A DNA stretch of 64,000 bases from Nostoc sp. LEGE 06077 (GCF_015207705.1 NZ_JADEWI010000019.1:39866-103865), one strand, 5' to 3'; shown: positions 17,147 to 26,846, numbered from the stretch's first letter. Numbers and translations: made by a program. Notes: generated by a model from the sequence alone, not told the origin.

Positions 17147-19132
17147 ATGAATTCTGCATCTATTAATAATTCTGTCAACTTTTTTGGTAACAGTTGCTCA
17201 ATCCTCAAAAAAAGAACTCTATTATTTCGCTATCTAGCCGAAATTAATTTAATTTTTGGCTTTTGGTATTTACAATGGCGCATCACCCATTCGATTAATT
17301 TTGATGCTTTGTGGCTTTCAATACCGCTGCTATTAGCAGAAATTTATAGCTATTGTGGTGGTGTGATGTTTGTCATTGGTTTATGGCGGCCTTTAGTCAG
17401 ACAAGTTAAGTCTCTTGACCAAATGATGCCACCTCTGCCGCAAATTGACTGGCCAACAGTAGATGTATTTATCACCTGCTACAATGAGCCAGCAGAAATT
17501 ATCGAACAAACTGCTCAGTCCGCGTTAGCTATAGATTATCCTGCTACTAAGTTGCACGTTTATGTATTAGATGATGGCAACTCACCGGCAATTCGTGCCA
17601 TGACACAAAAGTTATGTATTGCCGATTTGCAATCACCACCCCTCCAAAAAGAAGCAAGCAGAATTGATGCTGAACGCTCTCATTTAATCGAGCGCTTGCA
17701 ACAACTAGAAAAACTTAATTTTAATCTTCAAACTGCTGAAAAGTGGTTACAAGAATCATCAGCAATTCAAAATCTAGAGAAAACATCCAGTGAATTAGTT
17801 GTCGAAAGTCTGCAACAGTTTATTTTGTGGTTGCCCCCAGAAAATCAAAGTATTACTGAAAAACTCAACACTGAAAAGCAGGCTTTAGAAAAAGCTATTT
17901 ACCGCAAAGAACTAGAATTAGTTGAACTAGCACGATTTCATTATATTGCCCGTCCTAAACCCATTGGTATACCACATCATGCAAAAGCAGGTAATCTCAA
18001 TTATGCCATTTTTTCTGGAGAAACTTTTGGAGAATTCATTCTCACTTTAGATGCAGATCATATCCCTAAACCACAGTTTCTCAAGCGAGTTTTGCCATAT
18101 TTCTACACATATAATCTTTTAAGTGGCAAGTATGAACAAAACCGCATTGCATTTGTCCAAACACCACAAGATTTTTATAATATTCCGGCGGGTGATCCTT
18201 TTGGGCATAAAGCGAGTTTATTTTATGGGCCACTGCAACAAGGCAAAGATGGGATGAATGCGGCTTTTTATACAGGAACCAATGCCATTCTCCGCCGGGA
18301 AGCACTAATTAATGTAGGACTGCAATATTTTGCTGATGAGTTTAGTAAAGATGAAAAACGGTTAGAGGAATTTCAATTAGTTGGGGGTGTATCTAGCAAT
18401 AGTATTACAGAAGATATGAATACAGCTATGCGCCTGCATGGTAGTGGTTGGAAATCTATTTATCATCATGAACTTTTAGCAGAAGGTTTAGCTCCCGATG
18501 ATTTGAGTTCTACTTTAAAACAGCGACTGCGTTGGGCGCAAGGAACTATCCAAGTTTTACTCAGAGAAAATCCCTTTGCCAAACCAGGGCTAACATTTTG
18601 GCAACGTCTGCAATATTTTAAGACGATGTATAGCTACTTTTCTGGTTTTGCCACTCTTGTGTTTATTTCTTGTCCAATTATTTATTTCTTCACCGAAATT
18701 GCTCCAGTAAAAACCTATGGTTCTGATTTCGCTCTCCATTTTTTACCAGCTTTTATTCTCAATCGTCTGACTTTCCTAGCGGTAACTTGGGGCATTCCGG
18801 CTGGTGAAGTGTGGCGCTCTGAACAATATGCGATCGCATTATTTCCCTTATTAATTCAAGCTGTCTGGAGTGTCTTCACTGGACAGAAAATTAACTTCCA
18901 AGTTACACCTAAGCAGCGGCAAGCTGGTATTTATCTGCGAATGGTTTGGCCTCAATTACTTGTCTTTATTCTGACTATTCTAGGAATATTATGGAGTATT
19001 TTCCTCTTTGCAATTGGTCATCTCAATAATCCTTGGGTTCATCTACTAAATAGTGTGTGGGCTATCTATAACTTGCTACTTTTGTCAGCCATCATTCGCG
19101 CCTCTGTTTGGCAACCAACCAAAGAGTCTTAA
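17147..19132 (+). CDS. Cellulose-synthase-like family 2 glycosyltransferase, membrane bound
   Basis: 661 residues. N-terminal TM segments (about 35-85), then the GT2 core: DVFITCYNEPAEIIEQT (106-122), YVLDDGNSP with the first Asp pair (141-143), DADHIPKPQ (302-310, the metal-binding D-x-D), TGTNAILRREAL (376-387), TEDMNTA (421-427, catalytic Asp) and QRLRW (459-463, the Q-x-x-R-W processivity motif). C-terminal TM helices follow. Between LDDG and DAD sits an insertion of about 100 residues (165-265), Gln/Leu/Glu-rich and likely coiled coil. Unlike BcsA there is no C-terminal PilZ domain, so direct c-di-GMP control is not expected. Should polymerise a beta-linked polysaccharide from a UDP-sugar and export it; the sugar is unknown. 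Confidence 0.9.
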   Translation: MNSASINNSVNFFGNSCSILKKRTLLFRYLAEINLIFGFWYLQWRITHSINFDALWLSIPLLLAEIYSYCGGVMFVIGLWRPLVRQVKSLDQMMPPLPQIDWPTVDVFITCYNEPAEIIEQTAQSALAIDYPATKLHVYVLDDGNSPAIRAMTQKLCIADLQSPPLQKEASRIDAERSHLIERLQQLEKLNFNLQTAEKWLQESSAIQNLEKTSSELVVESLQQFILWLPPENQSITEKLNTEKQALEKAIYRKELELVELARFHYIARPKPIGIPHHAKAGNLNYAIFSGETFGEFILTLDADHIPKPQFLKRVLPYFYTYNLLSGKYEQNRIAFVQTPQDFYNIPAGDPFGHKASLFYGPLQQGKDGMNAAFYTGTNAILRREALINVGLQYFADEFSKDEKRLEEFQLVGGVSSNSITEDMNTAMRLHGSGWKSIYHHELLAEGLAPDDLSSTLKQRLRWAQGTIQVLLRENPFAKPGLTFWQRLQYFKTMYSYFSGFATLVFISCPIIYFFTEIAPVKTYGSDFALHFLPAFILNRLTFLAVTWGIPAGEVWRSEQYAIALFPLLIQAVWSVFTGQKINFQVTPKQRQAGIYLRMVWPQLLVFILTILGILWSIFLFAIGHLNNPWVHLLNSVWAIYNLLLLSAIIRASVWQPTKES

Positions 19133-19162
19133 AAAATAAACAAAAATCAGTTTCAAAAACTC

Positions 19163-19876
19163 ATGAATTATCAACGTTTGAACAACTGTGATCAGCAAAC
19201 TGTCTTAACAATTTATGCTCACGCCGATGATGAAGTTTTACCTGCTGCTGGAACTTTACGCTTAATGTCCCAAGCAGGATGGAATGTTCGCTGTCTGATT
19301 TTAACTGAAGGTAATCTTTCTAGTTCGCTCATTAAAGGTACACGTCACCAAGAAGCAGATGCAGCCGGTAAAATCATCGGTGCAACTTATGAATTTTATG
19401 CTCTTGAAGAGTGTAATTTTTCTACACAAGCGGTGATTAAAGTTACGGAAGAAGCTATTGGACGCTGGCAACCGGATTTAATTATTACTCACGCACCACA
19501 ACCAGAAAAATATGGACATCGAGATCATGAAGTATGTGCGATCGCAGTTTCTAATGTTGCTACCAGGAGAAATCTTCCCTTGTGGTATTCTGCACCTCCC
19601 GTATTCTTACGTGGATTTGAGCCAAACTTTTTTGTAGATATTACTTCAGTAATTGAAGAAAAAGTTGCCGCTATTGGTTGTTATGAATCGGAAAACAACA
19701 AAGCCTTTATGCAACTTGATGCTATTCTTGTATTGTCTCGGTTTTGGGCTAGAGAATTAGGTCAGAAAGATGGCTATTTTGAAGCTTTTGAAATTGCTCG
19801 GCAATGGGTGAATGCTAATTTCTTTTCGGCATGGGCTAATAGTAAAAAACAACTATTATCTCAAAAGTTAACTTAG
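19163..19876 (+). CDS. PIG-L/LmbE-family deacetylase
   Basis: 237 residues starting 30 bases after the glycosyltransferase stop, so probably one transcript. IYAHADDEVLPAAGTL (residues 18-33) is the zinc-binding A-H-x-D-D-E motif with Ala for the usual Pro. THAPQPEKYGHRDHEVC (about 113-129) supplies the third zinc ligand in the H-x-D-H box. Family members remove N-acetyl groups from GlcNAc-containing small molecules such as GlcNAc-PI or mycothiol precursors. Next to a GT2 polymerase it may act on an amino-sugar precursor or be a tailoring enzyme, which is an inference from the neighbourhood. Cytoplasmic, no signal peptide. Confidence 0.87.
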   Translation: MNYQRLNNCDQQTVLTIYAHADDEVLPAAGTLRLMSQAGWNVRCLILTEGNLSSSLIKGTRHQEADAAGKIIGATYEFYALEECNFSTQAVIKVTEEAIGRWQPDLIITHAPQPEKYGHRDHEVCAIAVSNVATRRNLPLWYSAPPVFLRGFEPNFFVDITSVIEEKVAAIGCYESENNKAFMQLDAILVLSRFWARELGQKDGYFEAFEIARQWVNANFFSAWANSKKQLLSQKLT

Positions 19877-19953
19877 CGTAAGACTTGCGGTTACAGTATA
19901 CAAATGCCAAAATATAAAAGTGTCAATCCTCTCTAATAAAAGGCAGTTAAATT

Positions 19954-20280
19954 ATGAATTCTAGAATAGAGATAATTCAACCATCTGGAATTTTAGATGG
20001 TATTAAAGGTAATCATTTGCGTCGTGAAATTAGCGACATCCTGGAGAAGGGTACAGATATTTTGTTGATTGACTTGAAAGAAGTCAAGTTTATGGATAGT
20101 TCTGGTTTAGGGTCTTTAGTATCAGCAATGCAAATAGCCAAAACTGCTAATACTAAACTATTCATTTGTTCGGTAAATGACCAAGTAAGGATGTTATTTG
20201 AATTAACTAAAATTGATCGAATTTTTCAAACTTTTATCGATCAAGAGGATTTTAAACGCCAAGTTTTGACAACCATGTGA
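19954..20280 (+). CDS. STAS-domain anti-sigma-factor antagonist
   Basis: 108 residues, a complete single STAS domain. The key loop VKFMDSSGLGSLVSAM (about residues 46-61) contains the Ser that is phosphorylated in SpoIIAA/RsbV-type proteins (D-S-S-G-L-G). It should be phosphorylated by a HATPase serine kinase and dephosphorylated by a PP2C phosphatase. Both partners are encoded directly to the right (21587-22072 and 20306-21505), so the three form a local partner-switching set. It follows the PIG-L gene by 77 bases on the same strand, linking the switch physically to the polysaccharide genes. Confidence 0.92.
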   Translation: MNSRIEIIQPSGILDGIKGNHLRREISDILEKGTDILLIDLKEVKFMDSSGLGSLVSAMQIAKTANTKLFICSVNDQVRMLFELTKIDRIFQTFIDQEDFKRQVLTTM

Positions 20281-20305
20281 TATATTCAGCAATTAAAAAT
20301 ATGAG

Positions 20306-21505
20306 TTAGGTTGCATTACCAAAAGAAACTTTGAGCAAAGACAAATCATCTTCCAAATTTTGTTGAATATTTAAGGTTATAATTTGCATTAATAGATTTT
20401 GGAGATGACAATTATGTGTTTGGCTATATTTGACTAATATTTCAATGAAAGCATCGATTCCTAATATATTTTCATTTGGCTGCTTGATTTCATAAACCCC
20501 ATCGCTAAATATGTAGAGAGTGCTGTTTTCTGCAATATCAAAAATAGCTTCTGCAAAGTCAACTTCCGGCAAAAAACCTATAGGTAAATCTAAAGATGTT
20601 AGTTGTTGAACTTGTAAGCTCGTCTGAGATTGACCAGATAGCAGTACAGCAGGTGGATGCCCTGCGTTGGCGTAGACAAGTTGATGCTGAATGCGGTGAT
20701 AAACCCCATACCAAATAGTGAAATATTTAGCACCGTGATTACTCATTTGAAAGTTATGATTGAGTGCTTTGAGAACTGCACTGGGTTGACAAAAATTGGT
20801 GTTGGGTAAAGATTGCGATCGCAAAATATTCAACACAGATACCGAAAGCAGCGCCGAACCTACCCCATGTCCCGATACATCGAGCAGATAAATTGCCAAA
20901 TGCTCATCATCGAGCCAGTAATAATCAAAGCAATCACCCCCTAGCTGTGCAGAGGGAATGAACAGTGCTTCTGTGGCTACGGTTCCCGTCAGTGGTAGCG
21001 GTAAGAGCGATCGCACATATTCAGCCGCCTCGGTTAATTCGGCTTCCATAATTTGCTTTTGGGTTTGCAAAGTTTGGTTGAGTATTTCTAAAGCTTGTTT
21101 TTGACTTTGTAAATCCTGATTGAGTTGATATAGCCTGAGTCCGGCCCGAACTCTGGCTTTTAACTCATTCATCTCAATCGGCTTAGAGATAAACTCATCT
21201 GCTCCCGCATCTAATCCCCTAACTCTATCGTCTTCTTCTCCCCTAGCGGCTCCCTTAGCCGTTAGCAAAATAAAAAAAGTCGTAGCCAACTCTGGATCTG
21301 CTTTAATTTGTCGACATACCTCTAATCCATCTAAGTGTGACATTACCCAATCACAAATAATCAAAGCTGGGCGAAGTAACCGTGCTTGGGTAATACCTTC
21401 TTGGCCATTTTTAGCCACAGTGATATCATAACCCTGATTTTGAAGTGTTCTTTTGAGTACTGCCTGAACAATCGGGTCATCATCAATAACAAGAATTTTG
21501 ACCAT
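20306..21505 (-). CDS. Response regulator with PP2C-type (SpoIIE/RsbU) phosphatase output
   Basis: 399 residues, ATG at 21505. Residues 1-125 are a receiver domain: KILVIDDDPIVQAVL, phospho-acceptor Asp in LIICDWVMSHLDGLEV, conserved Lys in EFISKPIEMNEL. A coiled-coil linker (LNQDLQSQKQALEILNQTLQ, about 133-160) leads to a SpoIIE-like phosphatase domain with metal ligands in AQLGGDCFDYYWL, LLDVSGHGVGSALLS and ENSTLYIFSDGVYE, and a late DDLSLL. It would dephosphorylate a STAS protein when its receiver is phosphorylated; the STAS gene at 19954-20280 is convergent and 25 bases away. Complete and apparently active. Confidence 0.93.
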   Translation of the reverse strand: MVKILVIDDDPIVQAVLKRTLQNQGYDITVAKNGQEGITQARLLRPALIICDWVMSHLDGLEVCRQIKADPELATTFFILLTAKGAARGEEDDRVRGLDAGADEFISKPIEMNELKARVRAGLRLYQLNQDLQSQKQALEILNQTLQTQKQIMEAELTEAAEYVRSLLPLPLTGTVATEALFIPSAQLGGDCFDYYWLDDEHLAIYLLDVSGHGVGSALLSVSVLNILRSQSLPNTNFCQPSAVLKALNHNFQMSNHGAKYFTIWYGVYHRIQHQLVYANAGHPPAVLLSGQSQTSLQVQQLTSLDLPIGFLPEVDFAEAIFDIAENSTLYIFSDGVYEIKQPNENILGIDAFIEILVKYSQTHNCHLQNLLMQIITLNIQQNLEDDLSLLKVSFGNAT

Positions 21506-21586
21506 AAACTATAGCTTACTAAATAGAATAATAATTAAATATTTTTCTTTATTTTAAAATAACTATATTTTAGTTATTAATGTATA

Positions 21587-22072
21587 GTGAAAATACTCAA
21601 ATTAAATAAATTAAGTTCCGCTTATGATATAAGCTCAACATTTAATAAAATCAAAGTGGATCATAAAATTTGTTTAAAAGTCAATACAGACCTGAATGCC
21701 TCATCAGAGATTTTGTCTTGGTTTGAGCAAATCAATCAAACATTGATGATTAATCAAAAAATTTGGTGGCAATGTCAAACATTGTTAATAGAGGGGTTTG
21801 CTAACATTGTTGAACATGCTCACAACAATTTACCAAGAGAGACTCCCATTGAGATAGAAGTTTGTTTATCAAACCAACAGATAGAAATCCGCATATTTTC
21901 TCAAGGAAAACCTTTTGATTTAGAAAAAGAATTGCGCGAAACCTCTGAACTTGAAGACAATGATCAAGAAAGAGGGCGCGGGTTAAAAATTATGTCAGCG
22001 ATCGCCGATAAATTAAGTTATGAACGGACAACAGATAACCGTTATTGTCTATTTATTAGTAAGTTTTATTAA
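21587..22072 (+). CDS. HATPase anti-sigma-factor-type serine kinase (RsbW-like)
   Basis: 161 residues from a GTG at 21587; an upstream ATG at 21580 is stopped at once. The C-terminal two thirds is an RsbW/SpoIIAB-like ATPase: N box LLIEGFANIVEHAHNNLP (about 74-91), a degenerate G1 region RIFSQGKPFD, and RGRGLKIMSAIADKLSYE with the Gly-rich ATP lid. It is divergent from the REC-PP2C gene, 81 bases apart, so the two share a promoter region. It should phosphorylate the nearby STAS protein and perhaps bind a target protein. Its first 50 residues are lineage-specific. No sigma factor is encoded nearby. Confidence 0.87.
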   Translation: MKILKLNKLSSAYDISSTFNKIKVDHKICLKVNTDLNASSEILSWFEQINQTLMINQKIWWQCQTLLIEGFANIVEHAHNNLPRETPIEIEVCLSNQQIEIRIFSQGKPFDLEKELRETSELEDNDQERGRGLKIMSAIADKLSYERTTDNRYCLFISKFY

Positions 22073-22190
22073 AACATTAAATCACACCCTACCCCACCAC
22101 TAAGAAAATTAAGTTATTTGCAAACAACTAATTTTCCCAAACTTATTTCCTGTCCTCTAGGTGTACAAGTAAGTTCATAAATAAAATAGG

Positions 22191-25100
22191 ATGAAAGCAC
22201 CATTACCTGATAATGAAGCGCAAAGAATAGAGGCGCTTTTAGAGTATAAAATCCTCGATACTCCATCTGAGGCAGCATTTGATGACCTGACTCATTTAGC
22301 ATCGTATATTTGTGGAACTCCGATTGCTTTAATCAGCTTAATTGATCGCAATCGTCAGTGGTTTAAGTCAAAAGTCGGGCTGGATGCACTAGAAACACAC
22401 AGAGATTTAGCCTTTTGCGCCCATGCTATTTTACAGCCTGACATTTTTACTGTACCTGATGCAACAGCTGACGAACGCTTTGCAACAAACCCATTAGTTA
22501 CCTCTGACCCCGATATTCGGTTTTATACTGGTGTGCCGTTGATTAACCCTGAAGGCTATGCTGTAGGCACACTTTGCGTAATTGATCGTGTACCACGAAA
22601 TCTGTCTCCTGAGCAGGTAGAGGCATTACGCACTCTCGGCCGCCAAGTCATCAAGCAAATGGAAATGCGGCGTAATTTAGCAAATTTAGTACTTGTAACG
22701 AAGGAACGCAAACATACACAGAAGGTACATAAGCATTTTTTTAAAAAAGTTGCTGGCGGCTTTGGTTTAGCCTCGGTAATTTTAGTCTTTATAGGACTAA
22801 TTTCTTATCACAGCACAAAAGTAACTATTGATACAAATAATCAAGTTCAACAAACGCAAAAGCAAATTAATAGCTTAGAAGCGCTACTTTCTGAAATGAA
22901 AGATGCTGAAACTGGACAACGAGGTTACATTTTAACTGGAGACAAGCTTTATTTACAGCCATATCAAGCAGCACTCGCAAAGATTGATGAAAAAATTGCA
23001 AATCTGCAATTTTCCACAGCAGATAAACCTCATCAACAACAACAGTTACTAACCCTGAGAAAACTGATAACAGCAAAACTAGTTATATTGAAGCAAACTA
23101 TTGATTTGCGCCAGAACCAGGGATTTGATGCCGCATTGCAGATGATCTTGACCCATAAAGGCAAGAACCTAATGGATGATATCCGCAAGGTCATTTATGA
23201 GATAAAGAAAGAGGAAAACAAATTATTAAAACAGCAATCACAAGCAGCGAAAGCCAGCGCTCACTACATGATTTTGACCTTGGCTTTCGCTATTTGTCTC
23301 AGCTTTGTAATTTTGGCTGCGCTCTACTACCTAATTTATCGTGAATTCATGACGCGGAAGTTGCTAGAAGACACTCTCAAAGAAGAGCGCAACTTTATTT
23401 CAACAGTGCTGGATACAGCCAGTGCTTTGGTAATAGTGCTTGATGCTCAAGGGCAAATTGTTCGTTTTAATCAAGCTTGTGAGCAAATCACAGGTTACTC
23501 ATTTGATGAGGTTAGGGGTAGATATTTCTGGAATTTGCTGTTAATTCCAGAAGAAGTAGAGCCAGTCAAAGCAGTGTTTGCACAGTTACAAGCAGGTAAT
23601 CATACTCAAGGCTATCAAAATTACGAAAACTATTGGGTAACTAAAAATGGCAGTCTGCGGCTGATTGCCTGGTCAAATGCCATCCTGCAAAACTACGAAG
23701 GTTCAGTGGAATATGTGATTGGTACAGGGATTGACATTACCGATAGTAAACGCGCACAACAGCATTTGATTGCACAATATGCTATTACCCGCGTTTTAGC
23801 AGAGTCGACAACCATCGCTCAAACAATTCCCCAGATTCTCCAAGCTATTTGTGAGAGCTTGGGATGGGATGTGAGTGAAATTTGGATGATTGACCAGCAA
23901 GCAAATGTCCTCAGTTTTTTTGATTTGTGGCATCGTGAATCTTTACAGATGCAAGAATTTAAAACCCTGAGTCAGCAAATCACATTTGCACCCGGAATTG
24001 GATTACCTGGTCGTGTTTGGGCTAGTTGTGAACTTGCCTGGTTAACTGATGTTGTAAGCGACCCCAATTTTTTGCGTAGCCAAGTTGCAATGCAATTAGG
24101 ATTACATGGCGCTTTTAGTTTCCCAATTCGTAGTGAACAAAAAATCTTTGGGGTGATTACCTGTTTTAGCCATCAGATTCAGCAATATGACCCAGATTTA
24201 GCCAAAATTATTCATTCTATTGGCGAACAAGTCGGACAGTTTATTCAACGCAAAAAAGCCGAAGAAGAACTACAACGGCAAAACTTGCGATCGCAACTAT
24301 TTACAGAAATTACCTTAAAAATTCGGCAATCTTTGCAAATTGAAGAAATTCTGGCAATCACTGTCAAAGAAGTCCAAAAAATTCTGCAAACTGACCGAGT
24401 TTTAATTTCTCAGATGTCCCTCGCTGGCTCTGAGAATATATTAATTGAGGCAGTAGTGTCTGGCTTGACATCAATTAAAGAACAAAATATTGCTGACTCT
24501 TACTTACAAACAGAATATCAACAACAATACTATCTCCAACAATACCGCAAAAAGCAGATGGCAGTGATTGCTGAGTTAGATTTCCTTGGCATTCAACAAA
24601 GTCATCTCCAATTATTGCAACAGCTGGGAGTAAAAGCCAATTTAGTTATTCCCATACTCGTCAAAGATGAACTCTGTGGTTTATTAATCGTCCATCAGTG
24701 TGTCTCTCCTCATCAATGGTCAAGTTTTGAAACTCATCTTCTTCGCCAAATAGCTGACCAAGTAGGCATTGCTATAGCCCAAGCGCAATTACTCAACGTA
24801 GAAACTCAACAACGCGAAGAACTGGAAGTTGCTCGTCGCCAAGCTGAATTAGCTTCTCAAACCAAAAGTGCATTTTTGGCTAATATGAGTCATGAAATTC
24901 GGACTCCCATGAATGCTGTATTGGGTATGACTAGCTTAATGCTAGAAACTCCCCTCAACCAAGAACAGCAAGATTTTATCGAAACAATTCGCATTAGTGG
25001 CAATGCGCTATTAAGCCTAATTAACGAGATTTTGGATTTATCCAAACTTGAAGCTGGGGAAATGACTTTAGAAACTCTCAATTTTGATTTATCAATTTGT

Positions 25101-26846
25101 GTAGAAGAAGTCTTAGATTTATTAGCTCCCCAAGCTCATCAAAAGCAATTAGAAATTGCCGCTTTAATTTATCGCAACGTGCCGACTCACCTGCAAGGAG
25201 ATGCTAGCCGCCTCCGACAAATTTTGATGAACCTGATTAGTAATGCGATTAAGTTCACCAGTGTGGGAGAAGTCATAGTCAAAGCTGAATTGCGCTGGGA
25301 AAATACCACGACAGCTAAGATCCGCTTTGCCGTCATAGATACAGGTCTGGGTATTACGACAGAAAACAAACGTCAATTATTTACCCCATTTACCCAAGTG
25401 CATACTGCCAATAAATACAAGTATGGTGGTACTGGTTTGGGATTGGCGATCTGCAAGCAACTTGTTACCTTGATGGGAGGAGAAATTGGTGTAGAAAGTC
25501 AGTTAGGTAAAGGTTCAGAATTTTGGTTTGAGATTCCTTTTACCAAACAACTCCAGCCGATTGCGTCCATAGACGATCGCGGAATTTTGCGCGATCGCCG
25601 CTTGCTATTAGTGGATGACAACAAGACTAACTACAAAATTATCGATTATCAAGCCACCCTTTGGGGAATGCAGGTAGACAAAGCTGATGGTGCAGAAGTG
25701 GCTCTGAGGGCTATGGAAACATCTGACCAGCAAGGAAATCCCTATGATGTTGTTTTAATTGATATGCAGATGTCCCAAACTGATGGGATGGCGTTGGCAG
25801 AAACGATTAAGGCTCAGGCTGCTATGACTGAGATACCTTTAATTATGCTCACATCTACTCAGCAACGGGATGAAATACAGCGATCGCTCACAATGGGATT
25901 TGCTGCTTATTTAGTCAAACCGGTGAAGCCATCCCGTCTCCTTGATACTCTCACAAATATTTTAGGGTTCCAATCACCACCAGAACAACAGCATCTACCA
26001 AGTAATCAGGGGTTAGAAATGAAAAATTTGCCAAATAGCCGCGTTCATCTTGCGGCTGGCTCCTCTAAATTAAGAATTCTCATCGCTGAGGATAATTTAG
26101 TCAATCAAAAAGTCGCTCTTAAGCAACTTCAAAGCCTGGGCTACACTGCCGATGTTGCCGCTAATGGTCAAGAAGTTCTGCAACTATTAGAAAAAATTCC
26201 TTACGATGTGATTTTGATGGATTGCCAAATGCCGGTGCTTGATGGTTTGGAAACCACAAAAGAAATTCATCGCTGGTATGAAAGTTATTTTGCTAACCGT
26301 CGTCGTCCGGTAATCATTGCCATGACAGCTAATGCCATGAAAGAAGATAAACAATTATGTTTAGATGCTGGTATGGATGATTATCTGAGTAAACCTGTGA
26401 TGAAAGAAAATCTAGCCGCAGTCTTGGAACATTGGAGCCAGTTTCTCACAACAATTACTACAGAAATTCCCTCTGACAATGCAGTTTCTCCAGATGAAGA
26501 AAATTTAGATACCTTGCCTATTGATTGGGAACACTTACACCAACTTTCCGAAAATGATTCTGAATTTGAAGAGCAACTGTTAGATATCTTTGTTAAAGAT
26601 ATGTACGTTCGTTTAGAGTTAACTAAAGAGGCGATCGCAAACAGTGACTTTCAGCAAATGGCGCAACAAGTCCATCAAATTAAAGGCAGTAGTAACAATA
26701 TCGGGGCTAAATCTATGCATTTAGTGGCTGAAAAATTAGAACAACTGGCTGTGTATCAAGAACGTAGAGGCAGTACTGAACTAATTTCCGAACTGGAATA
26801 TTTGGTTAACCGTATTCAAGCATTTTTAACTCAGTCTTGTAATTAA
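22191..26846 (+). CDS. Very large hybrid histidine kinase, GAF-CHASE3-PAS-GAF-GAF-HisKA-HATPase-REC-REC-Hpt
   Basis: 1551 residues. Order: cytoplasmic GAF (about 15-165), TM (190-210), CHASE3 (210-345, with EMKDAETGQRGYILTGD), TM (352-376), PAS (395-525), GAF (530-690), GAF (700-870), HisKA with FLANMSHEIRTPMNAVLG, HATPase (DTGLGIT, GGTGLGLAICKQLV), REC1 (LLLVDDNKTNYKI, VVLIDMQMSQTDGM), REC2 (ILIAEDNLVNQKV, VILMDCQMPVLDGLE) and Hpt with the His in HQIKGSSNNIGA. All phosphorelay residues are present. It carries every relay step in one chain, so only a terminal regulator is missing. It starts 118 bases after the HATPase switch gene on the same strand and could feed the REC-PP2C protein; that pairing is inferred. 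Confidence 0.93.
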   Translation: MKAPLPDNEAQRIEALLEYKILDTPSEAAFDDLTHLASYICGTPIALISLIDRNRQWFKSKVGLDALETHRDLAFCAHAILQPDIFTVPDATADERFATNPLVTSDPDIRFYTGVPLINPEGYAVGTLCVIDRVPRNLSPEQVEALRTLGRQVIKQMEMRRNLANLVLVTKERKHTQKVHKHFFKKVAGGFGLASVILVFIGLISYHSTKVTIDTNNQVQQTQKQINSLEALLSEMKDAETGQRGYILTGDKLYLQPYQAALAKIDEKIANLQFSTADKPHQQQQLLTLRKLITAKLVILKQTIDLRQNQGFDAALQMILTHKGKNLMDDIRKVIYEIKKEENKLLKQQSQAAKASAHYMILTLAFAICLSFVILAALYYLIYREFMTRKLLEDTLKEERNFISTVLDTASALVIVLDAQGQIVRFNQACEQITGYSFDEVRGRYFWNLLLIPEEVEPVKAVFAQLQAGNHTQGYQNYENYWVTKNGSLRLIAWSNAILQNYEGSVEYVIGTGIDITDSKRAQQHLIAQYAITRVLAESTTIAQTIPQILQAICESLGWDVSEIWMIDQQANVLSFFDLWHRESLQMQEFKTLSQQITFAPGIGLPGRVWASCELAWLTDVVSDPNFLRSQVAMQLGLHGAFSFPIRSEQKIFGVITCFSHQIQQYDPDLAKIIHSIGEQVGQFIQRKKAEEELQRQNLRSQLFTEITLKIRQSLQIEEILAITVKEVQKILQTDRVLISQMSLAGSENILIEAVVSGLTSIKEQNIADSYLQTEYQQQYYLQQYRKKQMAVIAELDFLGIQQSHLQLLQQLGVKANLVIPILVKDELCGLLIVHQCVSPHQWSSFETHLLRQIADQVGIAIAQAQLLNVETQQREELEVARRQAELASQTKSAFLANMSHEIRTPMNAVLGMTSLMLETPLNQEQQDFIETIRISGNALLSLINEILDLSKLEAGEMTLETLNFDLSICVEEVLDLLAPQAHQKQLEIAALIYRNVPTHLQGDASRLRQILMNLISNAIKFTSVGEVIVKAELRWENTTTAKIRFAVIDTGLGITTENKRQLFTPFTQVHTANKYKYGGTGLGLAICKQLVTLMGGEIGVESQLGKGSEFWFEIPFTKQLQPIASIDDRGILRDRRLLLVDDNKTNYKIIDYQATLWGMQVDKADGAEVALRAMETSDQQGNPYDVVLIDMQMSQTDGMALAETIKAQAAMTEIPLIMLTSTQQRDEIQRSLTMGFAAYLVKPVKPSRLLDTLTNILGFQSPPEQQHLPSNQGLEMKNLPNSRVHLAAGSSKLRILIAEDNLVNQKVALKQLQSLGYTADVAANGQEVLQLLEKIPYDVILMDCQMPVLDGLETTKEIHRWYESYFANRRRPVIIAMTANAMKEDKQLCLDAGMDDYLSKPVMKENLAAVLEHWSQFLTTITTEIPSDNAVSPDEENLDTLPIDWEHLHQLSENDSEFEEQLLDIFVKDMYVRLELTKEAIANSDFQQMAQQVHQIKGSSNNIGAKSMHLVAEKLEQLAVYQERRGSTELISELEYLVNRIQAFLTQSCN

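Noticed and set aside
17147..19132. True BcsA with c-di-GMP control
   Set aside because: The protein ends after the TM helices with no PilZ R-x-x-x-R motif, and no bcsB/bcsC/bcsZ gene is near.
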